64,000 nt of DNA from an uncultured Eggerthellaceae bacterium. GTDB lineage: Bacteria > Actinomycetota > Coriobacteriia > Coriobacteriales > Eggerthellaceae. The notes below the pieces were generated by a model. The model searched no databases and was not told where the DNA came from. It saw only the letters and a list, made by a program, of their open reading frames with translations. Shown here piece by piece: positions 41,701 through 50,651 of the stretch (its first letter is position 1; each line of letters opens with the position of its first letter). The position numbers were made by a program, and so were the translations under genes. The DNA is taken from NCBI GenBank assembly GCA_910584145.1, contig CAJTXX010000006.1, positions 6,820-70,819 on the forward strand, in the 5' to 3' direction.

Positions 41701-42661
41701 GAATGCCGACGGCACACAGGACCGCTTCGTGCTCGACCTCGATGCGCTGACTCTCACGTTGCTCGCGGTGAAGGCGCCGCATACCGTGAGCGGCACTTTC
41801 GCCCGCATCGGCGCTGTGACCATCGACATCGTGAGCGGCGAGGGAGCCAGCACGGCCGGGACGGTGACGCCGCGCGGCACCTTCGGCTGGAAGAAGAAGC
41901 TGCCGCTGGTGATCGTGGCGGCTCCGGAGAACGGCAGCGTGCTCGATGCGGTGTATGTGGAAGTGGATGGCGAGGTGCGCGACGTGACCGGGGAGATGGT
42001 CGAGGCGACCGCAGAGCACATCCGCCAGGCCGAGGCCGCGCAGAAGATGGCCTACCAGCGCACCGATCATGGCTATAAGCCCATCCGCCTGGCCGAGGCG
42101 GCGGCTATCATGGCGGTGGCCGAGGCGGGCGCTGCGGCGCCGGCGGGCGCGCGGGCCTATGTCATCCCCGATGGCTTCCTCCAGCCAGGGAAGATGTATA
42201 CGGTGCATGCCTCTTTCAAGCAGATGCGCACCGTCAGCGCGCGCGTCGAAGGCGGGCACGGGCGCATCGTGGGCGCGGCGTCTTCGTCTGATGCGCTCTC
42301 GGTGCAGGTGAGGGACGGTGCGGCGTGCACCGTCTCCTACCTCGCCGACCCGGGGTATCGCGTGAAGGCGGTGTACGACAACGGCCGCGAAGCACAGGGG
42401 TTCACTGAGACGGGGTACCGTATCGAGGGCATCGTTGCCGATCATGAGGTGGTGGTGCGCTTCGAGCCGTACAGCGTGGGCCCGGCTGCCGGCTCGTCGA
42501 ATCCGATCGACCGCGTGGTGCGGCGCTTGACGAGCCTTGCCCAGACGGGCGACTTGAACCTGCCCGGCATCGTGGCCCTCGCAGGCGTCGCCAGCGCGGC
42601 TACGGGCATCGCGGTCATATCGGCCACCCGCCGTCGCAAGCGGGAGCGCTCGGAGGGATAG
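38744..42661 (+). CDS. LAQTG-anchored multidomain surface protein S (copy 2)
   Basis: This 1305-residue protein has a signal peptide (MKTIMRKTISCLMAAVLAVG, cleavage near FGA), an N-terminal Ig-like region (~45-380) matching 25072-28947 in order (YWYWLTVTD versus YHFWCEVTD, then a domain with KGSVLVMIDAS). A chain of beta domains with GY motifs follows, then a Pro/Gly/Glu-rich spacer (~865-905), further beta domains, SLAQTGD (~1266), a hydrophobic helix and the tail TRRRKRERSEG. It carries the LAxTG-class sorting signal. It ends the cassette and is followed by a strong terminator at 42785-42816. Wall-linked surface role inferred. Confidence 0.85.
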   Translation: MKTIMRKTISCLMAAVLAVGLVPMGAFGAESLDDEVVNGGVSRITSDGGEASTSVGIVVGAGFAVADPTESMFEEGYGRGEAISVWARGGKAPYTARWEYAVAAFDATGKPLYSSAVRMPVGNTAGDSQVSDEQTGAVEFRHIPNGNDSLAPGGTYWYWLTVTDANGNSAAQAVEAPYLVARQSAYRPGPFTDNAAQAGWTWAVAGAGAELAPIGAGSVANAATGAIHNGITLSSDALDAASGAFGVLSGAAQPMRVAGAWTVAITEVQPAGDDAYKGSVLVMIDASSVDMPSVAAGAVPVPGVDFELLRLSADGTGAQALSTVGASGLSYADGIISFIVKDSAASGLIGTFALAVKPKDGDAGKSFTVETAVRPAAAGTVGQGGIFAYQQQPTITFSAHAGYKVEGVELSLKPTADAPGAPRVVEVPKRGEEGASAPYGTWEGNSYTFPKEFNSTGDEGYALLTVVFTDDPDYVDPTPLELSVSVTGAGAAYVGAVQDATKVTGSSTFVSGATYGSFTLKANERVVLTFAPDAGARLESLTVNGELIRGVTDSYAIASFNKDMDVQVVFADGLPVPKPAYTVRADYDASRAQVGFGATGTQWVSEAEVAEGGSVALVVRPKLGYQLESARLFEGGDTAGADVTADCADGLLELADVRADIRVRFEFSAIELTAIVDQAPLGSSIATAAGAAAVGAHIVTIEAPLRLVIAADAGYQLREGSLKLGDIALSPSSVHEEADGTTSYQVDISYADLLKAGNGAHLSFDAIKKVDADQMWFTISATAGAHGKTIARTVVARGGTATVQLFPDEGYRVAYAEVDGSRITGAGAAVSNSISCDIRGAAPFVRFTDVAEDYQLHVAFERIPGPGEPDGGDNPGAEVPDDPVIIVPEQPDGEGGEGPGGSIVPGSTTDGRDEVPVHPGTDQVFTFIPEDDTWVLDRVVVDGIEVLDGAGVQLKDKLTQTNGAGLLFEPGMPISYEPATGEYVIENADGTQDRFVLDLDALTLTLLAVKAPHTVSGTFARIGAVTIDIVSGEGASTAGTVTPRGTFGWKKKLPLVIVAAPENGSVLDAVYVEVDGEVRDVTGEMVEATAEHIRQAEAAQKMAYQRTDHGYKPIRLAEAAAIMAVAEAGAAAPAGARAYVIPDGFLQPGKMYTVHASFKQMRTVSARVEGGHGRIVGAASSSDALSVQVRDGAACTVSYLADPGYRVKAVYDNGREAQGFTETGYRIEGIVADHEVVVRFEPYSVGPAAGSSNPIDRVVRRLTSLAQTGDLNLPGIVALAGVASAATGIAVISATRRRKRERSEG

Positions 42662-42784
42662 GCGCTTGCGCCCGCGCCCGGCGCGCTCGGGGAGCCTCCG
42701 CCAGCAACGTAGGGGCTTCCCGACCGTGCCGGTCTGGTTCTCAGACCGGGTGAGCGTGCGAGCAGTCCGTCACTGCTTGCGCGC

Positions 42785-42816
42785 AGGGACCGCAGCTCTT
42801 GCTGCGGTCCCTTTTT
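42785..42816 (+). terminator. Strong Rho-independent terminator of cassette copy 2
   Basis: A perfect 12-bp stem AGGGACCGCAGC / GCTGCGGTCCCT with loop TCTT is followed by TTTT, just upstream of the TetR promoter. Confidence 0.9.
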
Positions 42817-42820
42817 GCTG

Positions 42821-42873
42821 TTTACATCCGCGGCAGAGGCCGGTACAATACTCTATTGAACAATGTGTTGAAT
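42821..42873 (+). promoter_or_regulatory. Promoter and putative TetR operator
   Basis: TTTACA (42821-42826), 17-base spacer, TACAAT (42844-42849) is a near-consensus promoter. At the expected transcription start lies ATTGAACA-ATG-TGTTGAAT (42855-42873), an inverted repeat with one mismatch, well placed for autorepression by the regulator encoded next. Confidence 0.65.
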
Positions 42874-42900
42874 TATATACGCAGCGTTGAAAAGAGCTGT

Positions 42901-43563
42901 ATGGCCACTGGTATCGCAACAGCGCCGCTGCAACAGGCGGACGAGGGCGGCTGCGCTGCCCGAGAGGATGTCGATCGACGCATCATGCGCTCGAAGCGCG
43001 CGCTGCGGCGAGCGCTGATCGAGCTCGCGAGCGAGCGCGGGCTCGACAACTTCACCGTGAACGACCTCTGCGAGCGGGCAGACCTGAACCGCGGGACGTT
43101 CTACAACCATTTCAAGACCAAAGAAGACCTCTCGCTCGCGTTGCAGGCGGAGTTCATGATCGGCATCGCGCAGCTGCGTGCCGGCATGGAAGAGCTGACC
43201 TTGCTCGACCTAGCGAAGCAGAGGCTGTCGAAGAAGCCGCTGCCCATCTTGGTGGCGCTGTTCGATTACCTGCGCGAGCAGAGCGATCTGCTGGTGGTGA
43301 TGCTGGGCCCCGGGGGCGACGCGAGCTTCGGCCAGCAATTGCGCGAGGGGCTCTGCTCTGACCTGATCATGGGGCTGCTGCATGAGCGCTACCGCACCGA
43401 CCCGACGCCGTTCGTCAGCTATTACGTGGCGTTCTATTCCGCTGCTTACCTGGGCGTCATCACGCGCTGGTTGCAGACCGGCATGCAAGAGAGCTCGGAG
43501 GAGATGGCGCGCATCGCCATGCGGCTCCTCCTGATAAAACCCGGCGAATCCATAACGCTGTAG
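42901..43563 (+). CDS. TetR/AcrR family transcriptional regulator
   Basis: This 220-residue regulator has an N-terminal helix-turn-helix (residues ~25-75: KRALRRALIELASERGLDNF, then DLCERADLNRGTFYNHFKTK) of TetR type and a helical C-terminal domain resembling the TetR_C_14/DUF1836-like region (LLDLAKQRL... SYYVAFYSAAYLGVITRWLQ). The ATG has AAAAGAG upstream. It lies 18 bases before the giant activase and is probably co-transcribed with it, so it may sense acyl-CoA or a related ligand (inference). A palindromic operator sits at its own promoter. Confidence 0.88.
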   Translation: MATGIATAPLQQADEGGCAAREDVDRRIMRSKRALRRALIELASERGLDNFTVNDLCERADLNRGTFYNHFKTKEDLSLALQAEFMIGIAQLRAGMEELTLLDLAKQRLSKKPLPILVALFDYLREQSDLLVVMLGPGGDASFGQQLREGLCSDLIMGLLHERYRTDPTPFVSYYVAFYSAAYLGVITRWLQTGMQESSEEMARIAMRLLLIKPGESITL

Positions 43564-43581
43564 ACCCGACAGGAGATGGAT

Positions 43582-46500
43582 ATGGGCAAGAGGACTGCTT
43601 ACGTGAAGATAGAGGACGCCACCGAGGATGCCTGCGCTATGCGCGTGGTGCGGGTGAGCGGGCAAGCTGCGGAGGCTGCCGCTGAGGCAGGATGCGAGCC
43701 CGGCGAGCAGGTGCGCACGGCAGATGAGCTGAGCGCTGCTGCGGGGCTGCATATCGGCATCGACGTGGGCTCCACCACGGTGAAGCTCGCGGTGCTCGGC
43801 GACGATGACGCCATACGCTGGTCGGTCTACCAGCGCCATCATGCCGATGTGCGCGCCACCATCGTGGATGTGCTGCGCCAGGCAGCCGCGCAGTTCGGCG
43901 ATGAGCCCATGACCATCGCCATCACCGGGTCGGGCGGCCTTCTGCTGTCGCAGTGGCTGGGCATCGCGTTCGTGCAAGAGGTCATCGCCAGCAAGACGGC
44001 GGTGGAGACGTTCATCCCCACGACCGATGTGGCTATCGAGCTGGGCGGCGAGGACGCGAAGATCATCTACTTCGACAACAGCATCGAGCAGCGCATGAAC
44101 GGCACCTGCGCTGGCGGCACTGGGGCGTTCATCGACCAGATGGCGGCGCTGCTCGATACGGACGCGGCGGGGCTCGACGAGCTGGCGCGCACGCACGAGA
44201 CGATCTATCCCATCGCCAGCCGCTGCGGCGTGTTCGCTAAGACCGACGTGCAGCCGCTGCTGAACGAGGGCGCGCGCAAGGAGGATATCGCGGCGTCCAT
44301 CTTCCAGTCGGTGGTGACGCAGACCATCTCGGGGCTGGCGTGCGGGCGGCCCATCCGTGGCAATGTGGCGTTCTTGGGCGGTCCGCTGCAATACCTGCCC
44401 GAGCTGCGCCGCCGCTTCTACGAGACGCTCGATCTGTCCGACGAGGCGATCATCGTGCCTGCGGACGCGCATCTGTTCGTGGCGTGCGGCTGTGCGATAG
44501 CGGGTGCGGAGGCGGGCGCTCATGCCGAGCGCTTGGGCGATGTGCTCGCGCGCTTGGAGAGCCTGGGCGATATGCAGGGCAGCGAGGTGGTGCGCCTCGA
44601 CCCGCTGTTCGGAAGCGATGAGGAATATGAGGAGTTCAGGGCGCGCCACGATGCCGAGCGCGTGCGCCGGGGCAGCTTGGCGGACTATCGCGGCGTGGCC
44701 TATCTGGGCATCGATGCGGGATCGACCACCTTCAAGGCAGCGCTCATCGGCGAGGACGGTGAGCTGCTCTGGTCGACCTATGCGTCCAACAAGGGCGACG
44801 TGCTCGGCTGCGCGAAGGCGGCGGTGGCAGAGCTGTATGCGGCGCTGCCCGTCGACCCGGCGAACGGGGAGGCGCTCGTACGCATCGGCCATGCTACGGT
44901 GACCGGCTATGGCGAGGGCTTGCTGCTGGAGGCGTTGCGCGTCGATTCGGGCGAGATAGAGACGGTAGCGCACCTGCGCGGCGCTCAGGAGATGCTGCCC
45001 GGCGTCGAGTTCATCCTCGATATCGGCGGGCAGGACATGAAATGCCTGCGCGTGAAGGACGGCGTGATCGACCACATCATGCTGAATGAGGCGTGCAGCT
45101 CCGGCTGCGGCAGCTTCATCGAGAGCTTCGCGAGCGGGCTCGACCTCGATGTGGCCGATTTCGCGCAGACCGCTATACAGGCTGCGCGACCGGTCGATCT
45201 GGGCAGCCGCTGCACCGTGTTCATGAACAGCCGCGTGAAGCAGGCCCAGAAGGAGGGCGCCACGGTGGGCGACATCGCGGCGGGCCTGGCCATCTCGGTC
45301 ATCAAGAACGCGCTGTTCAAGGTCATCAAGATACGCGATCCGCACGATGTGGGCACCAAGGTGATCGTGCAGGGCGGCACGTTCCTGAACGATGCCGTGC
45401 TGCGCTCGTTCGAGCAGCTCTCGGGCGCGTGCGCGGTGCGGCCGGATATCGCCGGCAACATGGGGGCGTTCGGCGCGGCGCTCCTCGCTCGCGACCGATA
45501 CCATGCTGCGGCAGGCGTCGGACGAGGCTCCGTTCAGAAGCTGCGCAGCCCTCTCTCCGCCTCATCCGACGCCTGCCGGGAGGATGATCCCGCGCGACCG
45601 GGGAGCGCCGACCTCACTGGGGGAGAGGAGGCGAGCAGCTCTTGCTCTGCTGCCGACCCCGCCCAGGGAGATGGTTCTGCGAATACCCAGGGTGATGCTT
45701 CGGGCGCGCTGGGGAGCCGGCTCCTCACTTTGGAGGAGATCGAGGGGCTCTCTCCTTCGCATCGGACGGTGCGGTGCAAGGGGTGCTCGAACAGCTGCCT
45801 GCTCACGGTGAACGATTTCGGGGTGGATGAGGAGACGGGCAAGCATCGCCGCTTCATCACGGGGAATCGGTGCGAGAAGGGCGAGAGCTTGGGCGCGGGC
45901 GCGCAGAGAAGCGACGTGCCGAACCTGTTCGAGTGGAAGAGCGAGCGGCTGTTCGGGCATTATGAGCCGCTGGCGAGCGAGGCTGCTCCGCGTGGCACCG
46001 TGGGTATCCCGCGCGCGCTGAACATGTATGAGAACTACCCGTTCTGGTTCACCTTCTTCACGCAGCTGGGGTATCGCGTGGTGCTGTCCGACCCTTCGAC
46101 GAAGAAGACCTATGAGGCGGGCATCGAGAGCATGCCGTCCGAGAGCGTGTGCTATCCGGCGAAGCTCTCGCATGGTCACATCATGGACCTGTTGGCGAAG
46201 CATCCCGACTTCATCTGGATGCCGTGCAGCAAATGGGAGCGGCAGGAGGACAGCACCGCGGGCAACCATTTCAACTGCCCGATCGTGGCGAGCTACCCTG
46301 AGGCGCTGCGGCTGAACATCGATGAGCTGCGCGAGACGGACGTGGCGTTCGTGAGCCCGTGGCTGCCCTATGACGATAAAGAGAAGCTGAAGGAGCGCCT
46401 GTGGGCCGAGCTCGGCGATACCTTCCGCGCGCAGGTGGGCTCGAAGGGCCCGGCGCTGACGCGGGCGCAGGTAGATGCCGCGGTCGATGCCGCGTGGGAT

Positions 46501-48486
46501 GAGGACGAAGCATTCAAGCGCGACGTGCGGCGCAAGGGCACCGAGACGCTGGCGTGGATGGAGCGCACGGGCGCTCATGGCATCGTGTTGGCGGGTCGGC
46601 CGTATCATCAGGATCCCGAGATAAACCACGCCATACCGGAGCTGTTGCAGAGCTTCGGGCTGGCGGTGCTCACTGAGGATTCGGTGGCGCATCTCGGGCA
46701 GCTCGAGCGGCCCATCCGCGTGGTCGACCAGTGGATGTACCACACGCGCCTGTACGCGGCGGCGAAGGTGGTCACCCAGCGGCGCGACCTCGATCTGATA
46801 CAGCTGAACTCGTTCGGCTGCGGGCTCGATGCGCTGACCACCGATCAGGTGCAGGAGGTGCTAGAGGCCGCGGGCAAGGTGTATACGGTGTTGAAGATCG
46901 ATGAGGTGTCGAACCTGGGTGCGGCGCGCATCCGCGTGCGTAGCTTGCTGGCGGCGTTGAAAGACCAAGCTGATCGCGAGGCTGAGGAGGCGTCGGATGC
47001 GCGCGCATCTGCGCGCCCGTGCCCGGCCGTGGGCATCGCCGATGCTGACATAGAGGCGCTCGTGCCCGAGAGCTTCACGCAGAAGGCCGACGGCGTGGCT
47101 GCCGGCGCGACGGCTCAGCGCGACGGCTCCTCGACCGAATTCGCGCGCCCGCAGTTCACCGAGGAGATGAAAGAGGCGGGCTATACCATCCTAGCGCCGC
47201 AGATGGCGCCGTACCACTTCGAGCTGTTGGTGCCCATCTTCCGCAGCAATGGCTACAACGTGGAGCTGCTGCCCTCGGTGGATGCTGGTGCGGTGGACGC
47301 GGGGCTGCGGTACGTGAACAACGACATCTGCTATCCGTCCATCTTGGTGACGGGGCAGATCATGGAGGCCGTGATGAGCGGCCGCTACGACACCGATAAG
47401 CTGGCGGTGCTGATAACCCAGACCGGCGGTGGGTGCCGCGCCACGAACTACATCGCGCTGATACGCAAGGCGCTCGCGGCGGCGGGGCTCTCGCATATCC
47501 CGGTCATCGCGCTGTCGTTCAAAGACCTCGGCGAGGTGAACCCCGGCTTCAAGATAACGCCGAAGATGCTCTATCAGGCCATCTTCGCGCTGCAATACGG
47601 CGACCTGCTGATGATGTGCCTGTACCGCACGCGGCCCTATGAGGTGGAGCCGGGCAGCGCCGAGCGGCTGTTCGAGCACTGGATGGCGGAATGCAAGCGG
47701 CAGTTGGCGAGCGGCGTGGGGCATGCGCAGTTCAAGCGCACCGTGGAGCGCATCGTGGACGATTTCGACACGCTGCCGCTCGCGGGCGAGGGCACGAAAC
47801 CGCGCGTGGGCGTGGTGGGCGAGATCCTGGTGAAATTCCACCCCACGGCGAACAACCAGATCGTCGACCAGATCGAGGCCGAGGGCTGCGAGGTCGTGGT
47901 GCCGGGCCTGATCGAGTTCTTCCTGTTCGGCATCGCGGGCGGCATCTTCCAGCGCCAGATCGGCAAGTCGGCGAAGAGCGCGCTCGGCAGCCGCATCGGG
48001 CTGGCTGCCATCGCCAAGCTGCGCCGCCCGGTGAACGAGGCGCTGCGGCGCAGCCAGCGGTTCTGCCCGCCGGCTGACATCTACGAGCTCGCCGAGTATG
48101 CCAGCGAGATACTGAGCCTGTGCAACTCGATGGGCGAGGGGTGGCTGCTCACCGCCGAGATGGTGGAGCTGATACGCTCCGGTTGCCCGAACATCGTATG
48201 CACGCAGCCCTTCGCATGCCTGCCGAACCACGTGGTAGGCAAGGCGGTCATCAAAGAGCTGCGGCGCCAGTACCCCGACAGCAACATCGTCGCGGTCGAC
48301 TACGACCCGGGCGCCTCAGAGGTGAACCAGCTGAACCGCATCAAGCTGATGATAGCGGTGGCGAAGGCGAACCTGGCGGCCAAGGAGGGCGTGGCGCGCG
48401 CCGTGCGCAATGCCCACGTGAAGCCGCGGCCGAAGACGCAGGATATGGCGGCGTACGTGGCCATCGAAGAAGAGACCGTGGCTTGA
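43582..48486 (+). CDS. Giant 2-hydroxyacyl-CoA dehydratase activase-related fusion protein
   Basis: This 1634-residue protein has two ASKHA-type activase domains in tandem: [13 protein letters not shown] near residue 59 and [13 protein letters not shown] near 376, with Cys-containing loops [12 protein letters not shown] near 174 and [12 protein letters not shown] near 503 that in HgdC-type activases bind a [4Fe-4S] cluster. A linker (~642-726) follows, then a DUF2229-like domain starting [16 protein letters not shown], and a C-terminal HgdB-like region ([10 protein letters not shown] near 1251, GGGCRATNY near 1282). Known activases use ATP to inject an electron into dehydratases; the role of the large fusions is not settled. 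ATG 43582 is chosen over 43576 because AGGAG needs spacing. The linker holds a palindrome (45508-45579). Confidence 0.88.
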   Translation: MGKRTAYVKIEDATEDACAMRVVRVSGQAAEAAAEAGCEPGEQVRTADELSAAAGLHIGIDVGSTTVKLAVLGDDDAIRWSVYQRHHADVRATIVDVLRQAAAQFGDEPMTIAITGSGGLLLSQWLGIAFVQEVIASKTAVETFIPTTDVAIELGGEDAKIIYFDNSIEQRMNGTCAGGTGAFIDQMAALLDTDAAGLDELARTHETIYPIASRCGVFAKTDVQPLLNEGARKEDIAASIFQSVVTQTISGLACGRPIRGNVAFLGGPLQYLPELRRRFYETLDLSDEAIIVPADAHLFVACGCAIAGAEAGAHAERLGDVLARLESLGDMQGSEVVRLDPLFGSDEEYEEFRARHDAERVRRGSLADYRGVAYLGIDAGSTTFKAALIGEDGELLWSTYASNKGDVLGCAKAAVAELYAALPVDPANGEALVRIGHATVTGYGEGLLLEALRVDSGEIETVAHLRGAQEMLPGVEFILDIGGQDMKCLRVKDGVIDHIMLNEACSSGCGSFIESFASGLDLDVADFAQTAIQAARPVDLGSRCTVFMNSRVKQAQKEGATVGDIAAGLAISVIKNALFKVIKIRDPHDVGTKVIVQGGTFLNDAVLRSFEQLSGACAVRPDIAGNMGAFGAALLARDRYHAAAGVGRGSVQKLRSPLSASSDACREDDPARPGSADLTGGEEASSSCSAADPAQGDGSANTQGDASGALGSRLLTLEEIEGLSPSHRTVRCKGCSNSCLLTVNDFGVDEETGKHRRFITGNRCEKGESLGAGAQRSDVPNLFEWKSERLFGHYEPLASEAAPRGTVGIPRALNMYENYPFWFTFFTQLGYRVVLSDPSTKKTYEAGIESMPSESVCYPAKLSHGHIMDLLAKHPDFIWMPCSKWERQEDSTAGNHFNCPIVASYPEALRLNIDELRETDVAFVSPWLPYDDKEKLKERLWAELGDTFRAQVGSKGPALTRAQVDAAVDAAWDEDEAFKRDVRRKGTETLAWMERTGAHGIVLAGRPYHQDPEINHAIPELLQSFGLAVLTEDSVAHLGQLERPIRVVDQWMYHTRLYAAAKVVTQRRDLDLIQLNSFGCGLDALTTDQVQEVLEAAGKVYTVLKIDEVSNLGAARIRVRSLLAALKDQADREAEEASDARASARPCPAVGIADADIEALVPESFTQKADGVAAGATAQRDGSSTEFARPQFTEEMKEAGYTILAPQMAPYHFELLVPIFRSNGYNVELLPSVDAGAVDAGLRYVNNDICYPSILVTGQIMEAVMSGRYDTDKLAVLITQTGGGCRATNYIALIRKALAAAGLSHIPVIALSFKDLGEVNPGFKITPKMLYQAIFALQYGDLLMMCLYRTRPYEVEPGSAERLFEHWMAECKRQLASGVGHAQFKRTVERIVDDFDTLPLAGEGTKPRVGVVGEILVKFHPTANNQIVDQIEAEGCEVVVPGLIEFFLFGIAGGIFQRQIGKSAKSALGSRIGLAAIAKLRRPVNEALRRSQRFCPPADIYELAEYASEILSLCNSMGEGWLLTAEMVELIRSGCPNIVCTQPFACLPNHVVGKAVIKELRRQYPDSNIVAVDYDPGASEVNQLNRIKLMIAVAKANLAAKEGVARAVRNAHVKPRPKTQDMAAYVAIEEETVA
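45508..45579. repeat. Palindromic repeat in the activase interdomain linker
   Basis: Left arm GCGGCAGGCGTCGGACGAGGC (split here as GCGGCAGGCG + TCGGACGAGGC, 45508-45528) is complementary to 45559-45579 at about 18 of 21 positions, with a 30-base loop. It encodes Ala/Ser/Arg-rich linker sequence between the second activase domain and the Cys-rich domain. GC content is like the host gene, unlike the cydC element. Confidence 0.55.
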
Positions 48487-49136
48487 GCGGCACGACCCGG
48501 ACGCATTTCGGGATACGGTGCCGCTTGCCGCTGCGCGACTTGCGCCTCTCGAAGCGCAACCTGATATACCGCACGGGGCGCGGCACCTACTTGTTCAAGG
48601 ACAAGTGGTTGCGCGCCGACCGGCGGCTCTGGCCTGAGCATCGACGGCGCTGCTTGCTGAACTACGACTTGTCGATGGCTTACTTCCGGCGGCTGTCGCA
48701 TGAGGAGTTCGAAGCAGCGCTGCAAGAGGTGCTCGCGAGCTATCCACAGCTGCGGCCGGTGGCGGACTTGCGCGACGTAGCCGACGTGCCCGGCGTATAC
48801 CTGATGGTGCTCGACCGGCACTGCCAGATATATGTGGGGAAGGCCTGCGGCAAGCATGGCATCAAGCATCGCATCCTGCGCCATTGGCGCAACGCCGTGC
48901 CCTTCGACCGGCTGTTGTCGGGCGAGCCCGAGGAGTCCATCCTGCCCATCGACGCATTCCGCGCGCTCGACACCACGCGCATCTATGCAGCCCCTACCGA
49001 AGAGGCGGGCATGCTCGAGCGCGCCGTGGCCGATGCGGTGCCTGCGGCGTTCAGCTTGAACCGCACCCGTGCGGGTGATCTGGAGGGTGGCCTGTCCGAG
49101 GCCATCGCCTGCCGCCGCACCCGTTCGCTGCTCTGA
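48483..49136 (+). CDS. Stand-alone GIY-YIG domain protein
   Basis: This protein of about 217 residues has a GIY-YIG-like nuclease motif in its middle: [20 protein letters not shown] followed by [11 protein letters not shown]. The N-terminal ~95 residues are Arg/Leu-rich with no recognised domain. The start is uncertain: TTG at 48483 overlaps the activase stop (cTTGA), and TTG at 48525 is an alternative; no good Shine-Dalgarno was seen for either. Stand-alone GIY-YIG proteins act in DNA repair, restriction or mobile elements. It lies just upstream of a toxin-antitoxin pair. Function unassigned. Confidence 0.65.
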   Translation: MSGTTRTHFGIRCRLPLRDLRLSKRNLIYRTGRGTYLFKDKWLRADRRLWPEHRRRCLLNYDLSMAYFRRLSHEEFEAALQEVLASYPQLRPVADLRDVADVPGVYLMVLDRHCQIYVGKACGKHGIKHRILRHWRNAVPFDRLLSGEPEESILPIDAFRALDTTRIYAAPTEEAGMLERAVADAVPAAFSLNRTRAGDLEGGLSEAIACRRTRSLL

Positions 49137-49179
49137 GAGAGAACCGTTCCATAGTTTCCTCCGCCGATCGAGATTCTGT

Positions 49180-49230
49180 ATCTTTTGATCGTCATACTAT
49201 TACATGATATGATATAATCAATCAAAAGAT
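49180..49230 (+). promoter_or_regulatory. Promoter and inverted-repeat operator of the toxin-antitoxin operon
   Basis: An exact 10-base inverted repeat ATCTTTTGAT (49180-49189) / ATCAAAAGAT (49221-49230) flanks an AT-rich promoter, TTGATC (49185-49190), 17-base spacer, TATGAT (49208-49213). The arrangement fits autorepression by the antitoxin. AGGAGG lies directly after it, before the ATG at 49241. Confidence 0.7.
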
Positions 49231-49240
49231 AGGAGGAATC

Positions 49241-49807
49241 ATGTCTGAAGATATAACTCCCCAGCAGATCAAAGAGATACGGCAGCGTTATGGGCTGTCC
49301 CAGCAGGCTTTCGCGCGCGTGCTGGGCTTGGGCGAGGCCAGCATCGTCCGCTACGAGAACGGTCAGAAGCCGAGCCGTGCGAACGCGAACCTCATCCGCG
49401 CAGCCGCCATCCCCTCATTCATGGCTGATTGCCTGAAGCGCGATGGCCACCTCATCACCGACGACCAGCGCGCAGGGGCCGAGCGCATCGTATACGCCGA
49501 CGTCACATTCAAGGAGGATGGCGATATGGACATCAACGAGGTATACACGCTCACGCTGAAGCAAGAAGTCCTGAACGAGAAGGCAGCGGATATCATGGCC
49601 GAGCTGTTCCGGGCCAAGCGAGCTGCCGAGAGGGTCGGCGATAGCGGCCTTGTGATGATGTATGAGGATATGGCTATCCAGCTCGCGCTCTTGAAGCCGA
49701 CCATCGCCACCGAAGCGAATATGGACATGCAGCGGCTGTGCGCGATAGATGGCCAGCTCGATTGCATGCGCGAGATCTACCATCAGACCTTGAAGAGGGC
49801 AGCATAG
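49241..49807 (+). CDS. PezA-like antitoxin / XRE-type regulator
   Basis: This 188-residue protein has an N-terminal helix-turn-helix (residues ~8-50: IKEIRQRYGLSQQAFARVLG, then SIVRYENG) typical of XRE/MqsA-type antitoxins. The helical C-terminal half (LKQEVLNEKAADIMAELFRA) probably neutralises the toxin. It ends immediately before the zeta-type kinase gene (TAG then ATG). Strong AGGAGG Shine-Dalgarno. AT-rich promoter unlike its surroundings. It binds DNA and autoregulates by analogy with PezA. Confidence 0.75.
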   Translation: MSEDITPQQIKEIRQRYGLSQQAFARVLGLGEASIVRYENGQKPSRANANLIRAAAIPSFMADCLKRDGHLITDDQRAGAERIVYADVTFKEDGDMDINEVYTLTLKQEVLNEKAADIMAELFRAKRAAERVGDSGLVMMYEDMAIQLALLKPTIATEANMDMQRLCAIDGQLDCMREIYHQTLKRAA

Positions 49808-50578
49808 ATGGCTGCGAGAGCCGCCGATTTCACATCTCAAGAATTCGATGACGCATTCTATGATGTGATCCAGAAGAGCATAGTCAGCGCTGCTCTGTCA
49901 CCGCATGACGCTCCGTCGGCTTATCTGCTCGGAGGGCAGAGCGGTGCGGGTAAGACGACCCTCCACCGCATCCTCCGATATCGGCTGGATGACGATGTCA
50001 TCGTCATCAACGGAGACGAGTTCCGCTCGTTGCATCCGCGCTTCTACGAGCTTCAAGAGGCGTATGGCGATGATGCCGTCTCCTATACGGCCCCTTGGGC
50101 GGGCCAGATGGTCGAGGAGCTCGTCGATCAGCTCTCGCGGTTGAAGTACAACCTCGTTGTCGAGGGGACGCTCCGGACGGCGGATGTCCCGCTCGACACG
50201 GCGCAGCTCTTGCGTGAGCGAGGGTATGGCGTGTCGCTCGCGCTGATGGCGGTGAAGCCTGAGATATCCCTGCTCAGCTGCCAGCTGCGTTATGAGGAGA
50301 TGCGCATAGCGGGCACGACGCCCCGCGCTACCGACCCAGAGCATCATCGGCGCATCGTCGATCAGATCGTCAGCAATCTCTCGGTGCTCGAGGGGTCGGG
50401 CGCATTCGACGGCATCGAGCTGTATGGGCGCAGCGCAACGCGCCTCTATCCTGCTGAGGGTGAAGATCGGTCGGCGAGCCGAGCGCTGAGCGATATCCTG
50501 TTCGGCGAGTGGACAGCCGAGGAGCTGGCGCATCGCGCGTTCTTGGAGGAGCGGTTAGCCGAGCTGCGCCAGCGGTAA
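49808..50578 (+). CDS. Zeta/PezT-family toxin (P-loop kinase)
   Basis: This 256-residue protein matches the zeta toxin family: Walker A GGQSGAGKTTLHR (residues ~42-54), then VINGDEFRSLHPRFYEL with the Asp, Arg and His-Pro typical of the UDP-N-acetylglucosamine-binding site. VVEGTLRTADV and the helical tail follow. Zeta/PezT toxins phosphorylate UDP-GlcNAc and block peptidoglycan synthesis. It begins right after the antitoxin stop. As in PezAT, the partner is a helix-turn-helix antitoxin rather than epsilon. No epsilon gene is present. Confidence 0.8.
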   Translation: MAARAADFTSQEFDDAFYDVIQKSIVSAALSPHDAPSAYLLGGQSGAGKTTLHRILRYRLDDDVIVINGDEFRSLHPRFYELQEAYGDDAVSYTAPWAGQMVEELVDQLSRLKYNLVVEGTLRTADVPLDTAQLLRERGYGVSLALMAVKPEISLLSCQLRYEEMRIAGTTPRATDPEHHRRIVDQIVSNLSVLEGSGAFDGIELYGRSATRLYPAEGEDRSASRALSDILFGEWTAEELAHRAFLEERLAELRQR

Positions 50579-50638
50579 GAGCGCTGCGGGCGCTCAGTAC
50601 CGGCGCCCGTCATAGCATGCCTCACCTTGAGGGCGCGG

Positions 50639-50644
50639 TATAAT
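50639..50644 (+). promoter_or_regulatory. Consensus -10 of rsmI, predicting a leaderless mRNA
   Basis: A perfect TATAAT ends only seven bases before the rsmI ATG (50652), so transcription should start at or within a base of the start codon. No good -35 and no Shine-Dalgarno were seen. Confidence 0.55.
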
Positions 50645-50651
50645 CCGAGCT

